This document shows, in pieces, positions 17,695 to 28,161 of a stretch of DNA of 64,000 nucleotides. How positions within the stretch are numbered: the first letter of the stretch is position 1; every line of letters begins with the position of its first letter. Source of the stretch: Luminiphilus sp051201685 (GTDB taxonomy: Bacteria > Pseudomonadota > Gammaproteobacteria > Pseudomonadales > Halieaceae); NCBI RefSeq assembly GCF_051201685.1, contig NZ_CP179213.1, forward strand, positions 2,852,001 through 2,916,000. The letters are read 5' to 3'. Position numbers and translations under genes: made by a program. The notes under the pieces were generated by a model, which was given only the letters and a program-made list of their open reading frames with translations, was not told the DNA's origin and made no database searches.

Positions 17695-18435
17695 ATGAAA
17701 TTCCAGTTTTCCCCTAGCTCACCCCTTAAGACCCTGTCTGTGATTTCCGCACTCTCACTGACCGCGTTTGCACTGCCCACCCAAGCGGGTGAGTGGAGCG
17801 CCAATGCCGCGATGACCAATAACTACATTTGGCGCGGCCTGACTCAGACAGAAAACGAGGCGGCCATTCAAGGCGGCATCGACTATGCATCGGACAGTGG
17901 TTTTTACGCGGGCACTTGGGTCTCCAACGTCAACTATGGACCGTCTGATGTATACTCCTACGAACACGATTTATACGCAGGATTTGCCTTCGAAACAGGT
18001 GGCGTAAGTTGGGATGTGGGCTACCTGTACTACAACTATGACAAGGAGGCGGAGTTTGACTTCGGTGAGGTCTACGCCAAGGTTGGCTTTGGCGGCTTTA
18101 GCGGTGGGGTTTGGGTACTGACAAACACTGAGGCCGATGAGGCCCTCGGGCAAGATTTCGGTGCGGGCAGCACGTACTACGTTTCAGCGGATTATGGCTT
18201 TGAAATCAGCAATGGTATCGGGGTAGGTCTGCACGTGGGATATCACGACGGCGACTTTGCCGAGGCTTTCAACGGTACCACCGGCGGCTATTATGACTAC
18301 AACATCAGTGTAGCCAAGGATGGCTTCGCCTTCATGATGAGCTCAACCGATGTAGAGGGGCCAGCGGCAGATGGCGGTTACGACAACGACGAAATCAAGT
18401 TTGTCATTAGCTACGCTGTCGACATCTCAATGTGA
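17695..18435 (+). CDS. TorF family putative porin (TIGR02001-like outer membrane protein)
   Basis: A 246-residue outer membrane protein. A signal peptide ending in LPTQA precedes GEWSANAAMTNNYIWRGLTQT, a start typical of the TorF/gcw_chp family, followed by GGIDYAS, GFYAGTWVSNV and DVGYLYYNY. Alternating hydrophobic residues, abundant Gly and Tyr and a C-terminal aromatic-poor strand indicate a small beta-barrel. The role is presumed to be diffusion of small solutes; no substrate is known for the family. A strong terminator follows, so it is monocistronic. Confidence 0.85.
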   Translation: MKFQFSPSSPLKTLSVISALSLTAFALPTQAGEWSANAAMTNNYIWRGLTQTENEAAIQGGIDYASDSGFYAGTWVSNVNYGPSDVYSYEHDLYAGFAFETGGVSWDVGYLYYNYDKEAEFDFGEVYAKVGFGGFSGGVWVLTNTEADEALGQDFGAGSTYYVSADYGFEISNGIGVGLHVGYHDGDFAEAFNGTTGGYYDYNISVAKDGFAFMMSSTDVEGPAADGGYDNDEIKFVISYAVDISM

Positions 18436-18452
18436 CAGCTACCAGTAAAACA

Positions 18453-18478
18453 GCCCGCTTTTTAGCGGGCTTTTTTTT
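18453..18478 (+). terminator. Rho-independent terminator after porin gene
   Basis: A perfect 7-base stem GCCCGCT/AGCGGGC with a 4-base T loop is followed by eight T. It ends the porin transcript. Confidence 0.95.
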
Positions 18479-18708
18479 GCTCTCAGATTGTTAATCCCAT
18501 GTTTCACCGAATACTAAAAAATAGTTAGGCCCAAAAAACTTGTGTTTTAGGATTAATTTAATCTCCGTGTGTCAGGATCAACTCACGCCTATCCACTCAT
18601 AATTACCAGACCCCATCGACCGCGCTTGAGCGCCACGACAGCGTCCTGCCCTTGCAAATTTAAACGGTACGGGTGACCCTCGACCATCGCTGACTGTGGA
18701 AGAGTTTG

Positions 18709-20160
18709 ATGGCTGATTTAGGAATTGACGCAACAGTAGAGGCACTGCTTGCCCCTGTTGCTTCAGCGGTATCTGGTTTTGTTTTTTATGCCGTCCCCAT
18801 TGGCGACAACGAACTGCCACTCATTGTTCTTTGGCTCGCTGCAGCCGCGGTTTACTTCACCGTATATCTGCGTTTCATCAACTTTCGAGCACTCTGGCTT
18901 GCACTGCGCCACGTCCGCGGTGACTTTAGTGACCCAGAAGCGAAGGGAGAGATCAGCCACTTTAAGGCCGTGGCTACCGCCGTGTCTGGCACGGTGGGGG
19001 TTGGTAACATTGGCGGGGTGGCCGTTGCGATTAGTTTGGGTGGTCCGGGTGCAGCTTTTTGGCTTCTTGTCGCAGGCGTTTTATCGATGTCGACTAAACT
19101 GGTGGAGTGCACGCTGGGTGTTAAATACCGACGTCACAACCCCGACGGCAGCGTCTCTGGCGGTCCTATGTACTACCTTGAGCACTGGTTTCAGCACAGG
19201 CAGTGGCCCAGGTTAGGCCGGTTTATGGGCGGCTTTTATGCCCTTGCGCTGGTGATCGCGGGCTTTGGCATTGGCAATATGTTTCAAGCCAACCAAGCTT
19301 ACACACAGTTCTTGGTCATTACCGGAGGAGACGCCAGTTGGCTCAGTGATCGGGGTTGGTTTTTTGGTCTGGCACTCGCCGTGGTTGTCGCGCTGGTTGT
19401 TATTGGCGGCATTCGGTCCATCGCAAAAGTCACAGTAGTTCTCGTGCCATTTATGGCGAGCCTTTACATTGTTAGTGCGTTAATTGTGATCGGGCTGAGC
19501 GCCGAACACATTCCCGCTGCTTTGCAGTCAGTAATGCAAGGTGCGTTCACCCGAGAGGGGGCAACCGGCGGCGCACTCGGCGCCATGGTGATCGGTTTTC
19601 AACGGGCCTTGTTTTCTAATGAGGCTGGCCTGGGATCGGCATCAATTGCCCACTCGGCTGTCCAGACCGATGAGCCGGCATCTGAGGGTATTACCGCGCT
19701 GCTGGAACCCTTCATCGATACGGTCATCATTCTTAGCTTGAGCTCACTCGTTATTCTTACCAGCGCCATTCCCAATAATTTGATGGGCTCTGAAGTCGCT
19801 GGCATTGAGCTCACCTCAGCCGCTTTCGCGGTGCACTTCGATTTCGCTCCTTACGTCATTGCCGTTGCAGCCTTGCTCTTTGCATTCTCCAGCCTCTTGG
19901 CGTGGTCCTACTACGGGCTAAAGGGATGGACGTACCTCTTTGGTGAAAGTCGCGCCGGCCAGCTTTGCTTTCAACTTTTGTTCTGCGGCTTCATTGTCGT
20001 GGGCTGCATGCTGCAGCTTGCGGCGGTGCTCGACTTCTCGGACGCCATGATTTTTGTGATCGCCATACCGAATCTCATCGCCTTATACCTATTCGCACCC
20101 GAGGTAAAAACCGACATCACGAAATACATTCAAAAATTGCGCGCAGACGGTCGGTACTAA
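18709..20160 (+). CDS. sodium:alanine/glycine symporter (AgcS family)
   Basis: A 483-residue integral membrane protein with about ten or more helices. The AgcS signatures are clear: HFKAVATAVSGTVGVGNIGGVAVAISLGGPGAAFW in the first third, GGPMYYLE, GFGIGNMFQANQ, and FQRALFSNEAGLGSASIAHSA, which surrounds the substrate site. Members take up alanine or glycine with Na+. The start is ATG at 18709 with GGAAGAG upstream. It is convergent with the dioxygenase gene, only four bases apart. Confidence 0.92.
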   Translation: MADLGIDATVEALLAPVASAVSGFVFYAVPIGDNELPLIVLWLAAAAVYFTVYLRFINFRALWLALRHVRGDFSDPEAKGEISHFKAVATAVSGTVGVGNIGGVAVAISLGGPGAAFWLLVAGVLSMSTKLVECTLGVKYRRHNPDGSVSGGPMYYLEHWFQHRQWPRLGRFMGGFYALALVIAGFGIGNMFQANQAYTQFLVITGGDASWLSDRGWFFGLALAVVVALVVIGGIRSIAKVTVVLVPFMASLYIVSALIVIGLSAEHIPAALQSVMQGAFTREGATGGALGAMVIGFQRALFSNEAGLGSASIAHSAVQTDEPASEGITALLEPFIDTVIILSLSSLVILTSAIPNNLMGSEVAGIELTSAAFAVHFDFAPYVIAVAALLFAFSSLLAWSYYGLKGWTYLFGESRAGQLCFQLLFCGFIVVGCMLQLAAVLDFSDAMIFVIAIPNLIALYLFAPEVKTDITKYIQKLRADGRY

Positions 20161-20164
20161 CGTC

Positions 20165-20986
20165 TCAGTAGGGCTGATCACCCTCACTGACGACACGATG
20201 TAAACACCGAGGTGCCGGCAAGAAATCATTTACCGGTTTGTGCTGCGTGCTTCGGTTATCCCACAGCACCACGCTGTCAGGGGTCCATTGAAAACGGCAG
20301 GTGTGCTCAGGAAGCGCTGCGTGCTGATAAAGGAAATTCAGCACAGCGCTAGATTCCAGTGCCGGAATGCCCTCTATGTGGGTCGTGAATAAGGCATTAA
20401 CGAAGAGCACCTTTTTACCAGTCTCTGGATGAGTTTGAATAACAGGGTGTCGCACCGGAGGATTATCTGCCAATGCATCGGCTAAACGCTCGCGCCCACC
20501 GGGCTCAGCCAAACTCTCTCTGAACCCTTGGGCGAAGTCGTGAACGGCTGAAAGCCCCTCGAGATAACTTTTCATACCCTCAGACAGCGCATCGTGAGCG
20601 CTGGTCATACTCGCAAAAAGCGTGTCCCCACCAACATTGGGAATGACCATCCCTCGCAACACAGTGACTGAAGGGGGATGCTGACGAAAAGTCATATCGG
20701 AGTGCCAAACTTCAATCTTAGAGGGGTTCTCTGCGGTGCTTTCGAGAATCATAACCTCGGGAATGCCCTCGACCGTTCCGTACGCCGGGTGGGTTTGCAG
20801 GGGGCCAAAAATCGAGGCCAGATCACGCTGCTGAGCAGGTTCCATAGTCTGACCACGAAAGAAAAGCACTTCGTGTTCATTGAGCAGGTTGCGAATGGCC
20901 GTCGAAATTTCCGGTGTCAACAATTGCCCCAGATCAACACCTTGAATCTCAGCCCCCAAAGCACCAGCGATACGTCTCACTTGCAT
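20165..20986 (-). CDS. TauD/TfdA family 2-oxoglutarate-dependent dioxygenase
   Basis: A 273-residue non-haem iron oxygenase. The iron triad is H95 and D97 in WHSDMTF and H249 near the C-terminus, and the 2-oxoglutarate-binding Arg is in RCLHRV. The length and layout match taurine or 2,4-D dioxygenase relatives. The substrate (sulfonate, phenoxy acid, quaternary amine or other) cannot be set from the sequence, and no sulfur genes are adjacent. Confidence 0.88.
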   Translation of the reverse strand: MQVRRIAGALGAEIQGVDLGQLLTPEISTAIRNLLNEHEVLFFRGQTMEPAQQRDLASIFGPLQTHPAYGTVEGIPEVMILESTAENPSKIEVWHSDMTFRQHPPSVTVLRGMVIPNVGGDTLFASMTSAHDALSEGMKSYLEGLSAVHDFAQGFRESLAEPGGRERLADALADNPPVRHPVIQTHPETGKKVLFVNALFTTHIEGIPALESSAVLNFLYQHAALPEHTCRFQWTPDSVVLWDNRSTQHKPVNDFLPAPRCLHRVVSEGDQPY

Positions 20987-21194
20987 GGCCCCGCCCTCCC
21001 CGTCCGTTTCCTTACCCTTCAGTCAAACTTATTTAGGGCGTTGGCACACCGCACTCCACAACCCTACTCAGGGGACAATGCTAACACCGAACGATTTAAC
21101 CCGGCGTCATCAAACTCGACTATGGAATTGCGTACTGCCGGTCAACCGGTACTGACTCATTTCAGCGCAGACCAGCGGGTGGGTCGAGGCGCCG

Positions 21195-22142
21195 TTACCA
21201 CATAGCGACTGGGTTGATGATCATTTGCACGGCACCTTTCAATCGGGCCTGACCCAGTACAAACATGAATTCACTTACCGACTCCCTTGCAAGGCGGCCA
21301 GTATTCATTGTTTCAAGGATATAAATGCCGTTGTCTTTTAGCAGAACAACATGATCGTAAAAGACCCGGTCTCCCTCTGTCGGCGGTACAGCCCCCAACC
21401 CCCAGGTGTCCGCGCCCACTGCAACCGGCTCAAAAGCCGCCAAAAAAACCGCGGCTTCATTGGTAATACCTGGAATCGTGCTGCCCCATAGTTCTGGTTT
21501 GGATTTTAAAGTGGCGTCGGTCCAGCCGGTATGGATCAAAATCACATCGCCACTGCCTACGGTAATATTTTGAGCTGCCATCGCTGCTTTTAGCTGCGTA
21601 GTGGTGATCGGTTGACCCGCGTCCAGCGAAGCGACTCCCAAGTGTTTCGCCATATCGATGAGCACACCCCGGGCAACAATCGGGGGGACTTGGCTGGTGT
21701 CGAGGCGCGTCAACCCGGTAATCTCCGCAAAATCTTCACCGCGATTGCAGTTATAAAACATGCCAGCTTCACCCATATGCCCTAGGCCATCGAGCTGCGG
21801 CCCTGTGCCCAACCACATCTGCACAACATCATCATTGGCACTTGCATCCCATCCCACGGCCGGTGCCATGCTCTTGCCAAATTGTTGGTTCGGCTGGACC
21901 ACCTGCAGTTGGGTGTATCGGGGAGGAAAAGCGGGCATGCCCGGCTCAATCACAATCCCCAGAGGATGCGTTTCACCTTTTTTAATCAAATTTGCTGCCG
22001 CCAAAACATTTTCGGGCGACAAACGATTCGCCGCCCCAATCTGGTCATCAGCGCCCCAGGGCGATTCCTTGCACTCGTCGGCTCCCGCGGTCATCGAACC
22101 TAAAACAACAACTAAAACCATCAGATTTCTAGTAAGCATCAT
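21195..22142 (-). CDS. exported cyclase-family hydrolase
   Basis: A 315-residue protein of the cyclase family (the fold of bacterial kynurenine formamidase KynB), with a signal peptide ending near TAGA. Family features are MWLGTGPQLDGLGHMGE in the position of the HxGTHxD metal motif, VARGVLIDMAKHLG, GDVILIHTGW and GADTWGLGAVP. The metal motif is degenerate (Q-L-D-G-L-G-H instead of H-x-G-T-H), a variant seen in some exported members. Catalytic competence and substrate are therefore uncertain. Confidence 0.8.
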   Translation of the reverse strand: MMLTRNLMVLVVVLGSMTAGADECKESPWGADDQIGAANRLSPENVLAAANLIKKGETHPLGIVIEPGMPAFPPRYTQLQVVQPNQQFGKSMAPAVGWDASANDDVVQMWLGTGPQLDGLGHMGEAGMFYNCNRGEDFAEITGLTRLDTSQVPPIVARGVLIDMAKHLGVASLDAGQPITTTQLKAAMAAQNITVGSGDVILIHTGWTDATLKSKPELWGSTIPGITNEAAVFLAAFEPVAVGADTWGLGAVPPTEGDRVFYDHVVLLKDNGIYILETMNTGRLARESVSEFMFVLGQARLKGAVQMIINPVAMW

Positions 22143-22740
22143 GTGACATCCCCGATATAGCGTTTACCCAATTCGCTAGTGAAGCACAGAGGGGCTTCGG
22201 TTGGGCAAAAAATTGGCGAGACTGAGATTTGGCTACGCGCCATAAGGTTAGGTATGCAACGGGTGAGCGCCCAGCACCAAGCGAGGCGACTGGTGCCTTA
22301 GCGCTGCTCGCATTTGAGGACCCACCGTGTCATTTTATGGCTAGGCGCCAGGCATTAATGCCTCGTCACTCTTAGCTTCGATTTGGCCGCAATTGCTACG
22401 AATTCATGCAAAATCCCAAGAAAAATCAGAGAAAGCCAACTATAAAGGGGCCATTTAGTGCGCACTTGCCCCCAATAAAGATCCCTTTGAACTCCTCAAA
22501 ATCCGTTGGCATTCAGAAACCAACTAAATTCCAAGTGTAAAAATGCCAATTTTTCTAATCCGCACCCTACCTGACACCGTAACTGTCCACATGTTCGGGT
22601 CAATTAAAGAGAGATAGAGCGCTCTTACCCATAAAAATTAAAAATGTTGGCTGTAGCACAACTCTGAAATCGGTATTGCTAAATCATGGCGATGCCCTCT
22701 TTTGAACGGAGCCTGAAGCGCTTCACAGGGAGTTTTTCAT
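22143..22740. other. long intergenic region upstream of the propionyl-CoA synthase operon
   Basis: 598 bases without a convincing gene between a divergent hydrolase gene and pcs. The last 200 bases are AT-rich and contain a 10-base palindrome AGAGCGCTCT (22616-22625). A Shine-Dalgarno AGGGAG precedes the pcs ATG. The size suggests regulation or a long leader, but I find no clear promoter hexamers, riboswitch or hairpin terminator. Confidence 0.4.
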
Positions 22741-25700
22741 ATGACTGTAGGAGTCGCTTGGGAGCAATTGGGCTCACAGGCGGGGGAGGATGCCCTCCGC
22801 CGTTTGATCAATGAGTCGCCACAGGATTTTTTTGGCGACGTTGCCCGACGCAACATTCACTGGTTCGATGCCGAAGCGCAACAGTGGGTGAATTTTGACC
22901 TCGCGGCGCAATGCTGGGCAGGATTTGCAGCTGATACAGGAGCCGTCGTCCCTCGCGGCGCGCTTGCAGACGGCGCAAACCCATGGAGCACGGTTCTTGA
23001 TAGCAGCCAAGCACCCTATTTACGTTGGTTTGTCGGTGCGCAGACTAACGCCTCCTTTAATGAGATCGACCGCCACGTGTTGCAAGGTCGTGGCGACAAT
23101 AAAGCCCTGATTTTTGAAGGAGACCGCTGGGACCCTTCAAAGAATGGTGGCCGAGGCGGTCCGGTTACCGAACAACAGTTCAGCTACCGAGCGTTACTCC
23201 TGGAAGTCGTCGTTCGAGCTCGCGTCCTCACCAATCTTGGGCTGAAGACCGGCGATCGTATTGCCTTGAACATGCCCAACATCCCAGAGCAGATTTTTTA
23301 CATTCTCGCCGCACAGCGACTGGGCATTATTTACACCCCAGTATTTGGAGGCTTTTCCGCCAAAACACTCTCGGACCGCCTACATGACGCGGGCGCCAAG
23401 GTCGTTATTACTGCTGATGGCGGCTACCGAAACGCCGAAGCAGTGCCCTTTAAGAGTCAGTACACCGACCCCGCTCTAGACAATTACGTCCCTAGAGAGG
23501 CCGCACTTGAGGCCCTGTCCCAAACCCTCAGGAACTACCCGGATATGGCGGACAGCCAAGCGCTGCTGGCGGCTGTCAGCAATGCACTAGCAGGAGAGAT
23601 CACCCTAGAACGTGCCGACATTATGCGCGAACTTGGCGGTATTTTGGCCGAAATGGGCAATATCACCCCGGAAATCAGCGCCAAGCTACGCACGGAAGTT
23701 GCCATAGCATTATCTCAGGTAGGTCACGATATCAGCAAAGTAGTGGTGGCCCGATACACAGGGCAGGAAGTCATTGAATATGATCGAGATGCCTACTCAG
23801 ACGACTTGGTAGCAACAGCCAAACAGGAGTTTTTGACCGAGCTGAAAGCCGAGGATATGGCCTATTTTGAAGCTTTAAGCGACACCGAGTTTCAAGCCAC
23901 TTTGTATCGGTTGGAAGCGGTAGTTCCCGTGGAAGCCAACTGGCCGCTGTTTATCATTTACACCTCCGGCTCTACCGGCAAACCCAAAGGCGTCGTGCAC
24001 ACCCACGGAGCGTGGCTAGCCGGTGTCACGCATTCAATGCACGCTGTGTTTGAAGGCACACCCGACGATGTCATGTATGTGGTGGGCGATCCTGGCTGGA
24101 TTACGGGTCAGTCTTACCTTATTGCAGCGCCACTCTCCATGGGCATGACCACAGTGGTTTGCGAAGGCTCACCGCTTTTCCCCCATGCAGGGCGTTTCGC
24201 GGCAACCATTGAAAGATATGGCGTCACACTATTTAAAGCAGGCTCAACCTTTCTAAAGGCCGTTATGACCGACCCGGCAAGCACTCGGGACATGGCAGCC
24301 TTTGACATGGGTTCGCTGCGTGCCGGCACCTTTTGCGCGGAGCCCGTGTCGCCCGCGGTTCAACAATTTGCCATGGAAAATATCTGCTCACATTACATCA
24401 ACTCATATTGGGCGACGGAGCACGGCGGCATCGTTTTCTCATGCCACTCTGGCGGTTATAAAGACCTCCAACCCGATGCCAAAACCTGGGCGCTTCCATG
24501 GATACAAGCGCAGGTAAGGGTCGCGGAATCCGCCGGCGAAGATGGCGTATCGCAATGGCGTGAAGCCGAAGTGGGCGAAAAAGGTGAGTTAGTGATCACT
24601 AGCCCCTATCCCTATCTGGCGCATACGCTCTGGGGCGATAAGGAGCACTTTGGAAGCGAAAGTTGGTGCGGGGATGTCGACCGATTCAAAGCCGTGTATT
24701 TCGATCGCTGGAGTGACGGCTATAGCTACACGCAGGGTGATTACGCCCGACGTCATGAAGACGGCGGATTCACGCTTCACGGCCGCTCTGATGACGTTAT
24801 CAACGTGTCAGGGCACCGAATTGGCACCGAGGAGATCGAGGGCGCCATTCTGCGAGACAAAACGCTGAGGGAAGACTCACCATTAGGCAACGTCGTGGTT
24901 GTGGGCGCACCTCACGATGAAAAAGGCGAAACCCCCGTCGCTTTTTTAGTCGCGGCTCCCGGCCGCAAATTAAATGACGATGATTTCAGCCGCTTACAGG
25001 GTCTTGTTCGCAGTGAAAAAGGCGCCACCGCAGTGCCATCAGACTTTCTCGTGGTACCTGCATTTCCCGAAACTCGTTCGGGTAAATACATGCGCCGCAC
25101 CCTGAGAGGGCTGCTTCTTGATGCTCCGTTGGGCGACACCTCAACTTTGAAGAACCCTGAGGTCGTCGACGTGATTAGGGATGCCATCAGCCAATGGCGC
25201 GATCACGGCGCACTCGCGCAAGCCCGACAGATTGTGCAAACCTGGCGCTACATCAGACTCGAAATACACCGCCTGACAGAGAGTCATACCGTTGCCTTGC
25301 TGGCCATTACTAACCCGCCGGTAAACGCACTGAATGAGCGGGCACTCGATGAACTGCACACAGTTATTCACCAAATAAAACATCAAAGCGATATCGACGC
25401 TTTGGTTGTGACCGGGGCACGCGGCACTTTTGTTGCAGGCGCCGACGTCAAAGAGTTGTTAAAGATTGGGGAAGTTGGCGATACCGCCTCTGCATTAACG
25501 CCTCCCCACGCCGCTCAGGCTGCCTTCGCCGCGATCGAAAATCTTGATATGCCGGTTATCGCCGCTATTAACGGCCCAGCATTAGGCGGGGGTAACGAAT
25601 TACTGCTGTCCTGCGCCTATGTGGTCGCTGCAGATCAGGCCACCTTCGGCCAGCCCGAGGTCAACCTCAACCTACTCCCGGGTTATGGCGGCACGCAACG

Positions 25701-28161
25701 TCTGACCCGTAAATTGCAAGATCGCCAAGGTGACGAGGGCGTCGCCAATGCACTGGGCATCATGCTCCGCGGCCGTCCCATCGACTCTGACTGGGCGCAG
25801 CGTATCGGATTAGTCGATGAGGTAGTACCGGTTGGAAGTGAGTCGGCCCTCAATCGAGCGATGTCCCGTTTGCGCGAGCATTTCTCGGGTAACAGCCAAA
25901 TCTCCAGCGTCTTAAACCGGCACAAAACCCTTCTCGCTCAACGCGAGGAGACTTTGGTGCCTGACGGCGATATCAAAGAACACCCTGAGGTAGCGACAGC
26001 TCTGAAACAGCTCTCAGCCGGCGGCCGCGAGCATGTTGCTCAACGCATTCTTGAGGCCACCTTTATCGGTTTAGAGCAAGGCGTGACGGCAGGCCTCGAT
26101 GCCGAGGCACGTTTATTCGCTGAATCGGTTTGTGACCCTGCTTCTGGTCCTACCGGAATTACAGCTTTTCTCGAGAAGCGCAGTTCGCCTCTGCCCTGCC
26201 AACCAAAGGCAGTGCCGCCTTATCCCAGCGAAGAACAACTTAGTGATTTAGAAGCCTCAGGAAACCTGCTTCCCGTAGGTGCGAGTTTTTTCCCTGGCGT
26301 GACACCCATACCCAGCTACCAGTATGGCTGGGGAGTCGCGAGGTCTGACCTTGATGGCGCACCAGAGCACGGCGACCCTAACGTCGCTGAACGCAAATTG
26401 GTGTACCCAACCCCCGCGCCGGAGGCCGCTGAGGCTCTGATCTACGTCCTTGCCTCAGAGGTTAACTTCAATGACATCTGGGCGATAACCGGCATCCCGG
26501 TTTCACCCTTCGATGCTCGGGAATCCGACGTTCAGGTCACTGGGTCTGGTGGTGTTGGCTTGGTGGTGTCTCTGGGAGCCGAGCTGGTTTCTGAGGGGCG
26601 ACTATCGGTAGGTGATTTGGTCACTGTCTACTCAGGGCAGAGCGAGTTAATGTCCCCTGATCAGGGGTTAGACCCTATGGCAGCTGACTTCCGCATTCAG
26701 GGCTACGAACGCAATGACGGTTGTCACGGCCAGTTCTTGGCGGTTCAAGGGCCGCAGTTGCACCCCAAATTGAGCTCACTGACCTTCGAGGAAGCTGGGT
26801 CCTATGGCCTTACTATGGGGACCATTCAACGAGCACTATTTACCACTTTAAATATTGAAACAGGACGACGCCTGTTCGTAGAAGGTGCCTCAACGGGCAC
26901 TGGCTATGACTGCCTTAGAAGCGCAACTGCTAGCGGCTTGTCGTGTCTTGGCATGGTGTCCAGCGACCAACGCGCTACTCGAGTTACTGCTGCGGGTGGT
27001 TCCCCCATCAACCGAAAAGACAGCCGCTGGCAAAATATTTTTACCGCAGTGCCAGATGACCCGAAAGAATGGCAGGCTTGGCATGAAGCTGGCTTACCCT
27101 TCGTCGCTGCTGCAGAAACCGCTGTCGGCGGCAGTATTGATTACGCCGTATCCCATGCTGGTGAAAATGCATTTCCCCGAACCTTTCAACTGCTAGGCAA
27201 CAACGGGGTGCTCGCTTTTTACGGTGCATCCTCGGGTTATCGCTTTACCTTCTTGGGCAAGCCCGGCGCCTCCTCCCCGGCCACTATGTTCCGCAAGGCC
27301 GGTTTACGCCCAGGCCAAACCATCTTGATTGTGTATGGCCCAGGTGCGGAAGATGGCATTGTCGATAACGTCGCCATTGAAGCCATCGAAGTAGCCTGTC
27401 AAAACGGCGGTCAGGTGGCGGTGCTGGTAGATACCATAGCGCAGCGGGAATTCGTGAGCTCTTTGGGCTTCGGGCCCCGGGTTCGAGGCGTTGTCAGCAT
27501 CGAAGAAATTGCAAAACGCTTGGGTGACGACTTCATGCCACCGGGACCTTTTCCCGGTATGCCAGACCCCTTTACCGAGTCGCTAGCTTTCCGCGAGGCG
27601 GTGAGGGAGTTTTCCGATAAAACGCTGAAGCCAATTGGATCTGCTATTGCTCCAGCATTGCGAAATACTCTGGATAAACGCGGTTTACCTGACATTGTCT
27701 TTGAGCGACGTGGCCGAGACGGGCTCGCCCTTGCTTCCGCTCTGGTAAAGCCCAATACGGGTCGCGTGGTCTACGCCGAGGATCTCGAGGGGCAGTGCTT
27801 TAGCTTCTATGCACCTCAGGTTTGGACCCGTCAACGACGCATACTTATGCCCACAGCGGAAATCCGAGGTACGCACCTCAACACCTCACGGGAGTTTGCC
27901 GAAATGCAGGAGCAGATCGCCTCGGGCTTGCTCGCGGTCCTTCCACCCACGCCCGTCACCATGGAAGAACTTCCCGAGGCTCACCAAGCCATGTGGGAGA
28001 ACCGCCATCAAGGTGCTAATTACGTAGCAGTGCACGCCCTGCCACGAGAAGGCCTGAAAACCAAAGACGAGCTTTACCGAGCCTGGGCATTGCGAGATGC
28101 AGCAGAGCGCGGGGAGCAAATTACCCAAGTAGAAACCGGCTCAGCAGGAGCACTCCGATGA
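22741..28161 (+). CDS. pcs: propionyl-CoA synthase, trifunctional fusion
   Basis: An 1806-residue fusion converting 3-hydroxypropionate to propionyl-CoA in three steps. Domain 1 (about 1-835) is an acyl-CoA synthetase: YTSGSTGKPKG at 407-417, GRSDDVINVSGHR from 681, reactive lysine K782. Domain 2 (about 838-1150) is a crotonase hydratase with both catalytic glutamates, E953 in GGGNELLLS and E973 in QPEVNLN, 20 apart as in rat enoyl-CoA hydratase; GTFVAGADVKEL precedes. Domain 3 (about 1220-1806) is an MDR enoyl-CoA reductase of the crotonyl-CoA reductase type, nucleotide motif EGASTGTGYD near 1381. Order and length match the roughly 1820-residue Chloroflexus enzyme. AGGGAG precedes the ATG. 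It overlaps the malonyl-CoA reductase gene by ATGA. Confidence 0.95.
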   Translation: MTVGVAWEQLGSQAGEDALRRLINESPQDFFGDVARRNIHWFDAEAQQWVNFDLAAQCWAGFAADTGAVVPRGALADGANPWSTVLDSSQAPYLRWFVGAQTNASFNEIDRHVLQGRGDNKALIFEGDRWDPSKNGGRGGPVTEQQFSYRALLLEVVVRARVLTNLGLKTGDRIALNMPNIPEQIFYILAAQRLGIIYTPVFGGFSAKTLSDRLHDAGAKVVITADGGYRNAEAVPFKSQYTDPALDNYVPREAALEALSQTLRNYPDMADSQALLAAVSNALAGEITLERADIMRELGGILAEMGNITPEISAKLRTEVAIALSQVGHDISKVVVARYTGQEVIEYDRDAYSDDLVATAKQEFLTELKAEDMAYFEALSDTEFQATLYRLEAVVPVEANWPLFIIYTSGSTGKPKGVVHTHGAWLAGVTHSMHAVFEGTPDDVMYVVGDPGWITGQSYLIAAPLSMGMTTVVCEGSPLFPHAGRFAATIERYGVTLFKAGSTFLKAVMTDPASTRDMAAFDMGSLRAGTFCAEPVSPAVQQFAMENICSHYINSYWATEHGGIVFSCHSGGYKDLQPDAKTWALPWIQAQVRVAESAGEDGVSQWREAEVGEKGELVITSPYPYLAHTLWGDKEHFGSESWCGDVDRFKAVYFDRWSDGYSYTQGDYARRHEDGGFTLHGRSDDVINVSGHRIGTEEIEGAILRDKTLREDSPLGNVVVVGAPHDEKGETPVAFLVAAPGRKLNDDDFSRLQGLVRSEKGATAVPSDFLVVPAFPETRSGKYMRRTLRGLLLDAPLGDTSTLKNPEVVDVIRDAISQWRDHGALAQARQIVQTWRYIRLEIHRLTESHTVALLAITNPPVNALNERALDELHTVIHQIKHQSDIDALVVTGARGTFVAGADVKELLKIGEVGDTASALTPPHAAQAAFAAIENLDMPVIAAINGPALGGGNELLLSCAYVVAADQATFGQPEVNLNLLPGYGGTQRLTRKLQDRQGDEGVANALGIMLRGRPIDSDWAQRIGLVDEVVPVGSESALNRAMSRLREHFSGNSQISSVLNRHKTLLAQREETLVPDGDIKEHPEVATALKQLSAGGREHVAQRILEATFIGLEQGVTAGLDAEARLFAESVCDPASGPTGITAFLEKRSSPLPCQPKAVPPYPSEEQLSDLEASGNLLPVGASFFPGVTPIPSYQYGWGVARSDLDGAPEHGDPNVAERKLVYPTPAPEAAEALIYVLASEVNFNDIWAITGIPVSPFDARESDVQVTGSGGVGLVVSLGAELVSEGRLSVGDLVTVYSGQSELMSPDQGLDPMAADFRIQGYERNDGCHGQFLAVQGPQLHPKLSSLTFEEAGSYGLTMGTIQRALFTTLNIETGRRLFVEGASTGTGYDCLRSATASGLSCLGMVSSDQRATRVTAAGGSPINRKDSRWQNIFTAVPDDPKEWQAWHEAGLPFVAAAETAVGGSIDYAVSHAGENAFPRTFQLLGNNGVLAFYGASSGYRFTFLGKPGASSPATMFRKAGLRPGQTILIVYGPGAEDGIVDNVAIEAIEVACQNGGQVAVLVDTIAQREFVSSLGFGPRVRGVVSIEEIAKRLGDDFMPPGPFPGMPDPFTESLAFREAVREFSDKTLKPIGSAIAPALRNTLDKRGLPDIVFERRGRDGLALASALVKPNTGRVVYAEDLEGQCFSFYAPQVWTRQRRILMPTAEIRGTHLNTSREFAEMQEQIASGLLAVLPPTPVTMEELPEAHQAMWENRHQGANYVAVHALPREGLKTKDELYRAWALRDAAERGEQITQVETGSAGALR

